From Lachnospiraceae bacterium UBA3692 (GTDB taxonomy: Bacteria > Bacillota > Clostridia > Lachnospirales > Lachnospiraceae): a stretch of 58,870 nt of DNA. How positions within the stretch are numbered: position 1 is the first letter of the stretch; the number at the start of each line of letters is the position of its first letter. This document shows positions 31,729-40,032 of the stretch, piece after piece. The notes below the pieces were generated by a model that was given only the letters and a program-made list of their open reading frames with translations, ran no database searches and had not been told where the DNA came from. The translations under genes were made by a program, and so were the position numbers. Where the stretch lies: NCBI GenBank assembly GCA_002372815.1, contig DFIR01000053.1, forward strand, positions 3,556-62,425, in the 5' to 3' direction.

Positions 31729-33813
31729 TCAGATGGTGAGCAGGATCTCGTTGCTCCTGCGGATGAAAGCGGTCATCTCATCTGCGGACAGCGGTCCGTT
31801 CTGGATCCTGGCGAGATCGTACAGCTGGCTGCAGATCAGGTCCGTCTTCTCTCCCGTCTCTTCCGAGAGCAGTTTCTTCACGAGCGGATGCGCTGCGTTC
31901 AGGATCAGGGTCTGTCCTTCCTTCTCCATGCCCATGCCGCCGAAGCCCATGCCGGAGGAGGCGTACATCTTCATCATATCCATCATGCGGCGGTTCTGCT
32001 CGTCGACCGTGAGCATGGACGCGGTCTGCGCGTCCTTCAGGGTCTCCAGCTTCACCTGCAGCTTGTCGTCACCGAGCGCCTTACGGACGATGCCGGTGAT
32101 CTTCTCCTCGTCGGCCTTCCGGGTCTCCTCGTCCACCTGGCTGTCGTCCTTCAGCGCCGCCTGGATGTCCGCGTCGATCCTTGCGAAGTGGATGTTCTCG
32201 TTCTTCATCTCGAGCTGCTGGATGAAGGGCTGGTCGATGTTGCTCTCCAGCACGAAGGCCTGCATCCCGTTCTCGCGGAACATCTTCACGTACTGGCTCT
32301 GCTGCTGCAGGTCTGTGACGTAGTAGATTGTGCGGTCCTCTTTCTTCTCCCCGCCGGCAGTCTCCCCGCCGTCTTCCTTCACGACCTCGGCCTCCACGGT
32401 CTCGCCGCTCTCGTCCTTGGTCTCGACAGCGTCCGGATCCGAGGTGTTGATCTCCAGTGCCTCCGGCACCGTGTGGTACTTGCCGTCCAGATCCTTCAGG
32501 AGGATGTAGTCCGTCATCTTCTTGCAGAACTTGTCGTCGCGGAGGCACCCGTACTTGATGAAGGGGCTGATGTCGTCCCAGTACTTCTCGTAGGTCTCCT
32601 TATCCGTCTTGCACATGCCCGCCAGCTTGTCCGCGACGCGCTTCGTGATATATTCGGAGATCTTGCCCGCGAATCCGTCGTTCTGCAGCGCGCTTCTGGA
32701 GACGTTGAGCGGCATGTCGGGGCAGTCGATCACGCCCTTGAGCAGCATCAGGAACTCAGGGATGACTTCCTTGATGTTGTCCGCGATGAAGACCTGGCTG
32801 TTGTAGAGCTTGATCACACCTTCCGCGGACTCGTACTCCAGGTTGATCTTGGGGAAGTACAGGATGCCCTTGAGGTTGAAGGGGTAGTCCATGTTCAGGT
32901 GGATCCAGAAAAGGGGCTCCTTGTAGTCGTGGAAGACCTTCCGGTAGAACTCCTTGTACTCCTCGTCCGTGCACTGGGAGGGATTCTTCGTCCACAGCGG
33001 GGTGGGATCGTTCGCGAGGACCGGGCGTCTGCGGATCTTGAGGCGCTTCTCCTCAGGCTCCTTCTCCGCGCTGTCCGCCCCCGCTTCTGCTGCGGCGGGC
33101 TTCTTCTCCGGCTCGAGCACCTCGATCACGACGTCCTCCGGCCGGCGCTCGGACTCTTTGATGGTCTCGGTCTGCTTCGTGTCCTTCTCGGAGAGATAGA
33201 TCTCCACGGGCATGAACCCGCAGTACTTGCGGAGCACTTCCTCCGCGCGGTAATAGTTGGCGAATTCCAGGCAGTCGTCCGTCAGGTGCAGCGTGATCGT
33301 GGTGCCGAAGGTCTTCCGGTCGCCGTCGCCCATCGCGTAGGTGCTGCCGCCGTCGCACTCCCAGTGCACCGGCTGCGCGCCGGGCTGATAGGAAAGCGTG
33401 TCGATCGTGACCAGTTCGGAGACCATGAACGCGCTGTAGAAGCCCAGGCCGAAATGGCCGATGATCTGTTCGTCGCCGCCCTTGTCCTTATACTTCTCCA
33501 GAAACGCCTCCGCGCCGGAGAAAGCGATGTTGTTGATGTACTCCCGGACCTCGTCCGCCGTCATGCCGATGCCGTTGTCGATGACCTGGATGGTCTTGTC
33601 CTCCGGGCTGACGACGACGTCGATCCTGGCCTTGTAGTCCGCCGGAAGCTCGAATTCACCGAACACGTCGAGCCTCTTCAGCTTCGTGATCGCGTCACAG
33701 CTGTTGGAGACGAGCTCGCGGAGAAAGATATCGTGGTCGCTGTACAGCCACTTCTTGATGATGGGGAACATATTCTCGCTGTTGATGGACAGCGATCCTT
33801 TTTCAAATGCCAT
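31729..33813 (-). CDS. htpG: HtpG, Hsp90 family chaperone
   Basis: 694 aa, about 70 longer than E. coli HtpG. The N-terminal ATPase domain is intact: RELVSNSCDAITKL, DNGIGMT, and GHFGLGFYSAF. Two acidic inserts explain the length: a Lys/Glu/Ala-rich linker after KESERRPEDV (about residues 220-260) and a Glu/Asp-rich loop near residues 455-490 (SGETVEAEVVKEDGGETAGG). The middle domain PLFWIHLNMDYPFNLKG and the C-terminal dimer domain are normal. The promoter at 33848-33876 has a CIRCE element just upstream, so HrcA control is likely. It lies directly upstream of the DUF5717 operon. Confidence 0.97.
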   Translation of the reverse strand: MAFEKGSLSINSENMFPIIKKWLYSDHDIFLRELVSNSCDAITKLKRLDVFGEFELPADYKARIDVVVSPEDKTIQVIDNGIGMTADEVREYINNIAFSGAEAFLEKYKDKGGDEQIIGHFGLGFYSAFMVSELVTIDTLSYQPGAQPVHWECDGGSTYAMGDGDRKTFGTTITLHLTDDCLEFANYYRAEEVLRKYCGFMPVEIYLSEKDTKQTETIKESERRPEDVVIEVLEPEKKPAAAEAGADSAEKEPEEKRLKIRRRPVLANDPTPLWTKNPSQCTDEEYKEFYRKVFHDYKEPLFWIHLNMDYPFNLKGILYFPKINLEYESAEGVIKLYNSQVFIADNIKEVIPEFLMLLKGVIDCPDMPLNVSRSALQNDGFAGKISEYITKRVADKLAGMCKTDKETYEKYWDDISPFIKYGCLRDDKFCKKMTDYILLKDLDGKYHTVPEALEINTSDPDAVETKDESGETVEAEVVKEDGGETAGGEKKEDRTIYYVTDLQQQSQYVKMFRENGMQAFVLESNIDQPFIQQLEMKNENIHFARIDADIQAALKDDSQVDEETRKADEEKITGIVRKALGDDKLQVKLETLKDAQTASMLTVDEQNRRMMDMMKMYASSGMGFGGMGMEKEGQTLILNAAHPLVKKLLSEETGEKTDLICSQLYDLARIQNGPLSADEMTAFIRRSNEILLTI

Positions 33814-33847
33814 TAGACAGCACCTCCTTACTTTTCACTAAAGAAGA

Positions 33848-33876
33848 TTGTAGTGACCTGCCCCGGAAATGTCAAT
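33848..33876 (-). promoter_or_regulatory. Promoter of htpG
   Basis: Minus strand consensus TTGACA, 17-base spacer, TACAAT. CIRCE ends 8 bases upstream of the -35. Confidence 0.85.
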
Positions 33877-33883
33877 AAAAAAC

Positions 33884-33910
33884 TAGCACTCGTTTATCAC
33901 GAGTGCTAAC
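33884..33910 (-). promoter_or_regulatory. CIRCE element (HrcA operator) that also forms a terminator
   Basis: Minus strand TTAGCACTC-N9-GAGTGCTAG, 17 of 18 arm positions matching the CIRCE consensus and the exact 9-base spacer. It sits upstream of the -35 of htpG rather than near the transcription start. On the same strand it is followed by TTTTTTATT, so the stem (extendable to TAGCACTCGT/ACGAGTGCTA) also has the form of the intrinsic terminator of the chromate transporter operon. Confidence 0.9.
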
Positions 33911-33965
33911 AATCTGTTTGTGGAAACACACTTTCCGTCTTTTTTCACCGGAGACAGGACTTCTG

Positions 33966-34541
33966 TCAGACCCCTGCAAACCGGAACACGACACCGACAG
34001 CTGCGGACGCCGCGATGAACAGCACCGGGTGCACTTTCGGAAACAGCCGCTGTCCGGCGAAGAGCAGCACTGCAAGCACGATCGCCTTCCACAGGAAGAG
34101 GTCCGTGACCGCGTGTGTCGCCGCGAAAGCCTCCAGGTTCACCAGCGCGACCTTCGCGACGTTGAGTCCCGCCGCGGTGATCATGGCGATCGAGGCGGGC
34201 CGCAGGCCGTAGAAAGCGTCGTTCACGGTCCGGCTGTTCCGGAACTTCTCCAGAAAGCTGGCGATGATCAGGATAATGATCAGTGAAGGCGCCGCCAGCC
34301 CGAACGTCGCGACGAAGCCTCCCGGAACGCCGCCGGTCTTGAATCCGGCGAAGGTGGACATATTGATGCCGATCGCGCCGGGAGTGGACTCGGAGACCGC
34401 GATCATGTCGGCGATGTCCGCGTGGGTGAACCAGTGTGTCTTGTCGGACATCTCATAGAGGAAGGGAAGCGTCGCCAGCCCGCCGCCTACGGAGAAGAGC
34501 CCGGTCTTGAAGAATTCGAAGAACAAACGCAGATATATCAT
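33966..34541 (-). CDS. chrA: Chromate transporter, short-chain CHR protein (second half)
   Basis: 191-aa membrane protein with one CHR domain: FFKTGLFSVGGGLATLPFLYEM at the start and ESTPGAIGINMSTFAGFKTGG in the middle, five to six hydrophobic segments. It pairs with the 192-aa CHR gene upstream, overlapping it by four bases (ATGA). Split CHR pairs act together as anion antiporters exporting chromate or similar oxyanions. The true substrate in an anaerobe is unknown. It ends in the CIRCE/terminator hairpin of htpG. Confidence 0.9.
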   Translation of the reverse strand: MIYLRLFFEFFKTGLFSVGGGLATLPFLYEMSDKTHWFTHADIADMIAVSESTPGAIGINMSTFAGFKTGGVPGGFVATFGLAAPSLIIILIIASFLEKFRNSRTVNDAFYGLRPASIAMITAAGLNVAKVALVNLEAFAATHAVTDLFLWKAIVLAVLLFAGQRLFPKVHPVLFIAASAAVGVVFRFAGV

Positions 34542-35116
34542 GCCCGGTCCTCCTTGTCAGATGCGCCGCTGCGCCTCACGCGCCCGATCACGATGCCGAT
34601 CATGCCCGAGATGATCACCAGCACCGCCGCGGGGATCGCCACCGGCAGGACGCCGGACAGGGCCGTCAGCAGGAAGACGCAGAGGTAGAGTGCGAAGGAC
34701 AGGCCGTCGATCACGGAATTCTTCCAGAGGCGCAGCACCGCCTGCACGATCAGCACGCAGACGCACACGCGGATCCCCGCAAAGGCATTCTGCACGATCG
34801 GTGCGTCCGCAAACCCTCTGAGGAAAGCGGCGATGATCAGGATCAGGATGATCGGGATGGTGAGGAATCCCGTCGTCGCCGCGATCGCGCCGGGGATGCC
34901 CTTCCGCTTCGATCCGATGAAGGTGGAGACATTGAGCGCGATGACCCCGGGCGTACACTGCCCGATGGCGAAGTAGTCCCGCAGGTCCTCCATCGTGGTC
35001 CAGCCGCGTTCGTTTACAAGTTCCCTCTCCAGCAGCGGCAGCATCGCGTAGCCGCCCCCGAAGTTGACTGCGCCGATGCGCAGAAAGGCAAAATACAGTG
35101 TCAGAAGCTCTTTCAT
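34538..35116 (-). CDS. chrA: Chromate transporter, short-chain CHR protein (first half)
   Basis: 192-aa CHR-domain membrane protein: FLRIGAVNFGGGYAMLPLLERELV, and FAIGQCTPGVIALNVSTFIG in the first half. It is the partner of the next CHR gene, overlapping by ATGA, so equal amounts are made. The start is 12 bases after the phosphohexomutase stop, so the three genes are probably one transcript. Substrate is inferred from family only. Confidence 0.9.
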   Translation of the reverse strand: MKELLTLYFAFLRIGAVNFGGGYAMLPLLERELVNERGWTTMEDLRDYFAIGQCTPGVIALNVSTFIGSKRKGIPGAIAATTGFLTIPIILILIIAAFLRGFADAPIVQNAFAGIRVCVCVLIVQAVLRLWKNSVIDGLSFALYLCVFLLTALSGVLPVAIPAAVLVIISGMIGIVIGRVRRSGASDKEDRA

Positions 35117-35128
35117 GAATTTACTGCC

Positions 35129-36679
35129 TCACAGTCTGATCCGTTCTTTGTTTGCTTCGATGAAAGGCGCGATCCTGTCCAGGATGATCTGCGCGCCGCC
35201 CTTCTCTTCCGCCTCGATGTTCAGCGGCAGGACCGGGTCGTGCAGCGACCTGCGGAGCAGGAGCCAGCCCTTCACTTCCTCGTCGTCAAACGCGATCCGG
35301 ATGCCCTCATAGTTGGGGGTCACGATATGGAACCGGGCATCCTGCCGCGCGAAAGCTTCGAACGCCTCGAGCACTTCGCCGCCGCAGGCCGCGAAATCCT
35401 CCTCCTCGATGCGGAACCGGCGTTCAATGCTCTCCGCCGGATACCGGAGCCCCGCGATCAGATCCTCGATCCTCTTGCCCTCCCGCATCATCCGGGCCAT
35501 CCGGATGATGATCTTCACGGCGATGTAGGCGCCGTCGTCCGAGAAGTAGTTCTCCTTGAACGCGCCGTGGCCGGAGGTCTCGATGGCCAGCTCGCAGTCC
35601 TCACCGGCGGCGTTCAGCTCGATCCCCTTGTTGATGACGTTCTTATAGCCCCGCTTGAAGCGCAGGTGCTTCATTCCGAGGTCCTCTTCCAGGAAAGCGT
35701 GCAGCTCATCGGAAGTGATCGAATCTGTCACGATCGTGGAGCCGGGCGCCTTGTCCCTGATGATCGCCGCCAGCAACGCGATCAGTGTGTTGCGGTTCAC
35801 CGGCGTGCCGTCCGCGAAGACGACCGCGCCGCGGTCCCCGTCGCAGTCGAAGATCACGCCCAGGTCCGCGTGATTGTCCAGCACTGCTGCCGTCACGGAA
35901 GCCATGGCCTCCTCGTTCTCCGGGTTCGGGACGTGGTTGGGGAACATGCCGTCCGGCTCCAGGAACTGGCTGCCGCGAATGTTCGCGCCGAGAGGCTCCA
36001 GGATCTTCGTGGCGAAGAATCCCGCCGCGCCGTTGCCGGCGTCCACGACGATCTTCAGGCCCCGCAGCGGATGCGCATAGTCCTCCGCCGCCACGCCGCT
36101 GCAGATCATCTCCCGCATGTGCTGCGCGTAGAGGTCGGAAAGGGAGCACTTCTCCGCGGCATTTCCCTGCCGGACAGGAAGACGCGACGCGCTGACCAGC
36201 GCCTCCGGATCCTCCTCGCCATACTGCTGCGCAAGGGCCGCCGCCCGGCGCAGGACGTCCGTGAGGTCCGCCTTCTCCAGGCCGCCTTCCTTCGTGAAGA
36301 ACTTGATGCCGTTGCGGTTGTAAGGGAGATGGCTGGCCGTGATCATGGCAGCCCCGTCAAAAGCCGTCGCGGGCAGGACCGTCGACTGGAACATCGCCGG
36401 CGTGGAGGTGAGGCCGCAGTCGAACACCTGCGCACTGCTCATGCCCTTCAGGCAGGCTTCCCGGATCACATCCGCCGTCACCCGGCTGTCATGCCCCACT
36501 GCGACCCGCAGTGTCTCCGGATCCTTCCCGGTGTGCTCCGCCAGCCACTGTACGAACGCGTACGCGATGTACTGTGCCAGATCCGGTGTCAGCGTGCGGG
36601 GTTCCTTCTCCGTCCCGATCGCCGCGCCGCGCACGTCACTGCCGTTCTGCAGTCTTGTAAACACTCTCTCTGCGCTCAT
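35129..36679 (-). CDS. Phosphoglucomutase/phosphomannomutase family protein
   Basis: 516 aa, alpha-D-phosphohexomutase. The catalytic phosphoserine loop is ITASHLPYNRNGIKFF, the metal loop FDCDGDRGA, and the sugar-binding loop ELAIETSGHGAF with the C-terminal phosphate-binding domain near PNYEGIRI. It interconverts glucose 1- and 6-phosphate or the mannose forms; the sequence does not settle which. TASHLPY replaces the more common TASHNP. Start ATG at 36679 after AGAAGGAGGG. It precedes the two CHR genes. It would link glycogen or maltodextrin breakdown with glycolysis. Confidence 0.92.
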   Translation of the reverse strand: MSAERVFTRLQNGSDVRGAAIGTEKEPRTLTPDLAQYIAYAFVQWLAEHTGKDPETLRVAVGHDSRVTADVIREACLKGMSSAQVFDCGLTSTPAMFQSTVLPATAFDGAAMITASHLPYNRNGIKFFTKEGGLEKADLTDVLRRAAALAQQYGEEDPEALVSASRLPVRQGNAAEKCSLSDLYAQHMREMICSGVAAEDYAHPLRGLKIVVDAGNGAAGFFATKILEPLGANIRGSQFLEPDGMFPNHVPNPENEEAMASVTAAVLDNHADLGVIFDCDGDRGAVVFADGTPVNRNTLIALLAAIIRDKAPGSTIVTDSITSDELHAFLEEDLGMKHLRFKRGYKNVINKGIELNAAGEDCELAIETSGHGAFKENYFSDDGAYIAVKIIIRMARMMREGKRIEDLIAGLRYPAESIERRFRIEEEDFAACGGEVLEAFEAFARQDARFHIVTPNYEGIRIAFDDEEVKGWLLLRRSLHDPVLPLNIEAEEKGGAQIILDRIAPFIEANKERIRL

Positions 36680-36723
36680 ATCGCCCTCCTTCTGTTCCCG
36701 GCCCCTCCGGCCGGCCTTTTTCT

Positions 36724-36753
36724 ATTCTACTGTATCGTCCGTCCCTTTTGCAA
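36724..36753 (-). promoter_or_regulatory. Promoter of the phosphohexomutase-CHR operon
   Basis: Minus strand TTGCAA, 18-base spacer, TAGAAT, with a 40-base G/C-rich leader containing GGCCGGCC. Confidence 0.6.
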
Positions 36754-36784
36754 CGCCTGCCCGCCCTGCCGTCCCTCCTGTCAG

Positions 36785-36820
36785 AAAACTGCCGCCCTGC
36801 GCATGTGCGCAGGGCGGCAG
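36785..36820 (-). terminator. Terminator of the XRE-membrane protein operon
   Basis: A perfect 15-bp stem (CTGCCGCCCTGCGCA and its complement) with a 2-base centre, tail TTTTCTG on the minus strand, 12 bases after the XRE stop. Confidence 0.92.
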
Positions 36821-36832
36821 GCCCGTCATTCT

Positions 36833-37027
36833 TCACTCTTCCCAGAAGAGCTGGTCCAGTGTGCAGTCCAGCTCCTTGCAGATCGCGATACAGAGCCGGA
36901 TCGTGGGGTTGTAGTCGCCCTTTTCGATGGCGTTGATCGTCTGGCGCGATACCCCTACCGCATCCGCGAGCGCCTGCTGGGACAGGTCCTTCGCTGCCCG
37001 CGCAGCCTTCAGCCGGAGATTCTTCAT
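36833..37027 (-). CDS. XRE/Cro-C1 family DNA-binding regulator
   Basis: 64 aa, a single helix-turn-helix domain: LRLKAARAAKDLSQQALADAVGVSRQTINAIEKGDYNPT, ending with a short acidic tail. Such small regulators usually repress their own operon. It is the second gene after the membrane protein, separated by one base. The direct repeats around the promoter of this operon (37593-37711) are likely operator sites. Confidence 0.92.
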   Translation of the reverse strand: MKNLRLKAARAAKDLSQQALADAVGVSRQTINAIEKGDYNPTIRLCIAICKELDCTLDQLFWEE

Positions 37028-37028
37028 G

Positions 37029-37556
37029 TCAGGCCTCCTCTTCTCTCTGCAGGGCCCGGTCGTGCAGGAACTGCGTGATCATGAGAATGCCCCACAGGAT
37101 CGCCAGCAGCAGGCTCAGGAAGGTGGCATGCAGCTTTCCGTCCCTGTACATCTCTCCGGAGAGGAGCACTCCCGCGGAAGGGAACAGATTGGCAAGGAAG
37201 AGGATCGTCCCCAGGATATACCATCTGCGCATATTTCCGTGCAGTGCCTGGTAGGCGTCATGCCGGATCGCCGTGACCGCAAAGGCCCCGATCCCGATGA
37301 TCATGCTCGTGAGCATGGCCGTATAGGCGTCCATGATGCCGATCCCCATAAGATGCAGCAATCCGAACAGGGCGTTGCAGCCGCAGATCGTGAACATGCC
37401 GATCTTGTAAGCCTTCCCCCGCGCGATCGTCTGCCGCTCGTCATATTCACACGCCTTCTGTCCGTACACACCCCGCTTCACGGCTGTAGTGATCGCCAGA
37501 AAAATGACCGCGCACACAATGCCTGCAGTGACTCCCATACCGTATTCCATCGTCAT
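37029..37556 (-). CDS. Four-helix membrane protein with YDERQ motif, partner of XRE regulator
   Basis: 175 aa. The four hydrophobic segments are VTAGIVCAVIFLAITTAV, IGMFTICGCNALFGLLHLMG, AMLTSMIIGIGAFAVTAI and LSLLLAILWGILMITQFL; a further hydrophobic stretch is at WYILGTILFLANLFP. Between the first and second is the cytoplasmic motif YDERQTIARGKAYK, frequent in clostridial membrane proteins paired with XRE regulators. The start ATG at 37556 is six bases after GGAAGGAGGT. The function is unknown; control of the neighbouring XRE regulator by the membrane protein is possible. Confidence 0.8.
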   Translation of the reverse strand: MTMEYGMGVTAGIVCAVIFLAITTAVKRGVYGQKACEYDERQTIARGKAYKIGMFTICGCNALFGLLHLMGIGIMDAYTAMLTSMIIGIGAFAVTAIRHDAYQALHGNMRRWYILGTILFLANLFPSAGVLLSGEMYRDGKLHATFLSLLLAILWGILMITQFLHDRALQREEEA

Positions 37557-37592
37557 CGTTATACCTCCTTCCGGACACCCGGATCTTCTCAT

Positions 37593-37619
37593 CTCTGTTA
37601 CTGTGCCTCTGTTACTGTG
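37593..37619 (-). repeat. Direct repeats downstream of the XRE operon promoter
   Basis: Two copies of CTCTGTTACTGTG (plus strand) with a 14-base period, at 37593-37605 and 37607-37619. They abut the -10 box, at the expected transcription start, as an operator would. Confidence 0.85.
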
Positions 37620-37648
37620 ACTATACTACACGCCATACATTATGTCAA
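37620..37648 (-). promoter_or_regulatory. Promoter of the membrane protein-XRE operon
   Basis: Minus strand consensus TTGACA, 17-base spacer, TATAGT. Confidence 0.88.
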
Positions 37649-37691
37649 TTATCTTTTACATATTGGCAGATTAATTTTTCATAATGCCATT

Positions 37692-37711
37692 GTAAACAGA
37701 GGTAAACAGAG
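37692..37711. repeat. Tandem 10-bp repeat upstream of the XRE operon promoter
   Basis: GTAAACAGAG twice in tandem on the plus strand. Its complement CTCTGTTTAC resembles the CTCTGTTAC of the downstream repeats, in opposite orientation. This suggests one regulator binds both sides of the promoter. Confidence 0.8.
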
Positions 37712-37750
37712 GTAGCGCTGCAGCGGTACGTCCCTTCCGGCATCTCCTCC

Positions 37751-37779
37751 TTGCACCGCCCCCCGGATGCGGATAAAGT
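37751..37779 (+). promoter_or_regulatory. Promoter of the GH13 gene
   Basis: TTGCAC, 17-base spacer, TAAAGT; a GGCCGG-rich hairpin lies between it and the ribosome-binding site. Confidence 0.55.
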
Positions 37780-37835
37780 AATAGTAACAGCAACCGGCCG
37801 GCCGTTCCCCGACCGGCCAGATAAGGAGGTTAACT

Positions 37836-39449
37836 ATGACACGTCCTTCCCCCGCATGGCTCCGCTCGGCCGTCTTCTACGAGATCTATCCCCAGTCCTT
37901 TCAGGACACGAACGGCGACGGCATCGGCGATTTCCAGGGCATCATCGACCGGCTGGACTACATCCGCTCCCTCGGCTGCAATGCCCTCTGGATCAACCCC
38001 TGCTTCGACTCCCCCTTCAAGGATGCCGGCTACGACGTCCGCGACTATAAAAAAACCGCCCCGCGCTACGGGACGAACGAGGATCTGTACCGGCTCTTCG
38101 ACGAGGCCCACAGGCGGGGGATCCGCGTCCTCCTGGACCTGGTCCCCGGGCACACTTCCGAGGAGCACCCATGGTTCGTCGAGAGCGGGAAGGCCTCTCC
38201 GAACGAGTACTCGGAGCGCTACATCTGGACGGATTTCTGGATCAAGGGGATCAAAGGACGTCCTTACATCGGCGGGGAGTGCGAGCGCAACGGCGTATAC
38301 ATGCTGAACTTCTTCAAGTGCCAGCCCGCCCTGAACTACGGCTTTAAGGAGAAGACCGAGAGCTGGCAGCATCTCCCGGAGGACCCGGACTGCCTCGCCA
38401 CGAGAGCGGCGATGAAAGATGTGATGCGCTTCTGGCTGTCCCACGGCTGCGACGGCTTCCGCGTGGACATGGCGGACTCCCTGGTCAAGGAGGACGACGG
38501 GAACAAGTCCGCCACCTGTGCCGTCTGGCGGGACCTCCTGACCGTGCTGGACGAATATCCGGAGGCGGCCATGGTCGCCGAGTGGAGCAACCCCGCGCAG
38601 GCCATCGCAGGGGCTGGATTCGACATGGATTTCATCCTGGACCACCCCGGGAACTGCTACAATGCCATGCTGCGCGACTATGAGAACGCCGCGACCGGCC
38701 CCGGGGACCACAGCTATTTCAAAAAGGACGGCGGCTGCGCGCCGGAGGACTTCCTGCAGGATCTGCTGGCGCGCTGTTGCGATGCGCAAGGGGGATACCT
38801 GGCCTGGATCACCTGCAACCACGACACGCCCCGTCCCTCCCGCAGCCTGACCCTGCGGGAGCGGGAGCTTGCCTTCTCCGTCCTGATGACCCTGCCCGGC
38901 GTCCCCTTCCTCTATTACGGGGACGAGATCGGCATGCGCTACCAGGAGGAGCTGCCCACCAAGGAAGGCGGCTACACCCGCACCGGGAGCCGCACGCCCA
39001 TGCAGTGGAGCTGCGAGAAGAATATGGGCTTCTCAGAGGCGGACGCGGAGGCGCTCTACCTCCCGGTCGACCATCAGCCCGGCGCGCCGGACGTGCAGTC
39101 CCAGGAGGGAGACCCCGCTTCTCTGCTCGCGACGGTCCGGAAACTGACAGCCCTCAAGGCGCAGGAGCCCGGTCTTGACGCGGACGCCGAATTTACGTCT
39201 CTGGTCCCCTCGGCCTCTCATAACACCGACAGCCGCCGGATCTGGGTCTATCGGCGCGGCGACCTGCTGATCGCGGTGAACCCTGCCGGGGAGTCCGCTA
39301 TCTGCACCTTCCCTTCCGACCGGCTGACCGCGAAGGCACTCTTCCTGATCGGCACCGCGGAGTGCCGGGTGGAACCGCCCTGCGATACGCTGACGGTCTC
39401 CATGGGTCCCCAGTCCTTCTGCATCTGGAAAACGGAGAGCGCGCGCTGA
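37836..39449 (+). CDS. GH13 alpha-glucosidase/amylase family enzyme, cytoplasmic
   Basis: 537 aa, a complete GH13 barrel and C-terminal beta domain. The three catalytic acids are Asp211 in DGFRVDMAD, Glu249 in VAEWSNP, and Asp330 in TCNHDTPR. The start (AVFYEIYPQSFQDTNGDGIGD) has the oligo-1,6-glucosidase-type region I. There is no signal peptide, so it acts inside the cell on short alpha-glucosides. The bond specificity (alpha-1,4, alpha-1,6, sucrose or trehalose) cannot be read with confidence; AEW with no Val-Gly is not typical of dextran glucosidases. The ATG at 37836 follows AAGGAGGT. The only gene on this strand in the region, with its own promoter. Confidence 0.9.
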   Translation: MTRPSPAWLRSAVFYEIYPQSFQDTNGDGIGDFQGIIDRLDYIRSLGCNALWINPCFDSPFKDAGYDVRDYKKTAPRYGTNEDLYRLFDEAHRRGIRVLLDLVPGHTSEEHPWFVESGKASPNEYSERYIWTDFWIKGIKGRPYIGGECERNGVYMLNFFKCQPALNYGFKEKTESWQHLPEDPDCLATRAAMKDVMRFWLSHGCDGFRVDMADSLVKEDDGNKSATCAVWRDLLTVLDEYPEAAMVAEWSNPAQAIAGAGFDMDFILDHPGNCYNAMLRDYENAATGPGDHSYFKKDGGCAPEDFLQDLLARCCDAQGGYLAWITCNHDTPRPSRSLTLRERELAFSVLMTLPGVPFLYYGDEIGMRYQEELPTKEGGYTRTGSRTPMQWSCEKNMGFSEADAEALYLPVDHQPGAPDVQSQEGDPASLLATVRKLTALKAQEPGLDADAEFTSLVPSASHNTDSRRIWVYRRGDLLIAVNPAGESAICTFPSDRLTAKALFLIGTAECRVEPPCDTLTVSMGPQSFCIWKTESAR

Positions 39450-39480
39450 CCTGTCTCTCCCGCCGCTGCGGACAGATTCC

Positions 39481-40032
39481 CTAAGCGGACAGGTCCGCCA
39501 GCACGAGCAGGAGGCACACTGCCCTCACAGCAAATCCGATGACGGCTGCTGCCGCGCCGAAATGCACCTGCAGTACGAACGGCTGCAGCCGCACCAGCAG
39601 GTCCGCCGCGATCAAAACGGCGAAGGCGATCCTTGTCAGACGGGCATTCCTCTCCGCCTGCGGCCCGTAACCGTGGAGGAGACGTCCCGCGATCAGTCCG
39701 AACAGAAGCGCCGCAATGAGCATGGCCATGTGCAGGAACGTCTCCCTCGCCGTCCCTCTGTAGAGGCAGGCCAGCAGCCGCACTTCCGCCCTCGGAAGCG
39801 CGGAGAGACCGGCTTCGAACAGGAACGCGAAGACATTCCTGCGAGCCGCCAGGGCCGGATACCCCGACAGGATGAACATGTAGACGGCCGGCAGCAGCGC
39901 TGCTGCCTGCATGAGCAGCACGTACACGTCCGCCCCGGTCCGCCTGGTCCGGGGCGAAGTTCCGCAGGTCATCCCGCGCCGCGCGCATAACCGCTGCACC
40001 GGATGCAGGAGCGCTTTACTCTCATCTCTCAT
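39481..40032 (-). CDS. Membrane protein of unknown function
   Basis: 183 aa from the ATG at 40032, which overlaps the stop of the gene before it (ATGA) and follows GGGAGG. After a basic cytoplasmic N-terminus there are four or five hydrophobic stretches (ADVYVLLMQAAALLPAVYMFIL, MAMLIAALLFGLIAGRLL, RIAFAVLIAADLLVRLQPFVL, AVIGFAVRAVCLLLVLA). No family is recognised. It is translationally coupled to the 216-aa anchored protein and probably works with it. A longer frame upstream is out of keeping with a ribosome-binding site and is rejected. Confidence 0.72.
   Translation of the reverse strand: MRDESKALLHPVQRLCARRGMTCGTSPRTRRTGADVYVLLMQAAALLPAVYMFILSGYPALAARRNVFAFLFEAGLSALPRAEVRLLACLYRGTARETFLHMAMLIAALLFGLIAGRLLHGYGPQAERNARLTRIAFAVLIAADLLVRLQPFVLQVHFGAAAAVIGFAVRAVCLLLVLADLSA

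Noticed and set aside
31888..33816. A 642-codon plus-strand frame opposite htpG
   Set aside because: A mirror of the htpG codon pattern; no start site or domain.
36680..36832. A small protein in the gap between phosphohexomutase and XRE genes
   Set aside because: The open frame there reads through the terminator stem and promoter of known genes and has no ribosome-binding site.
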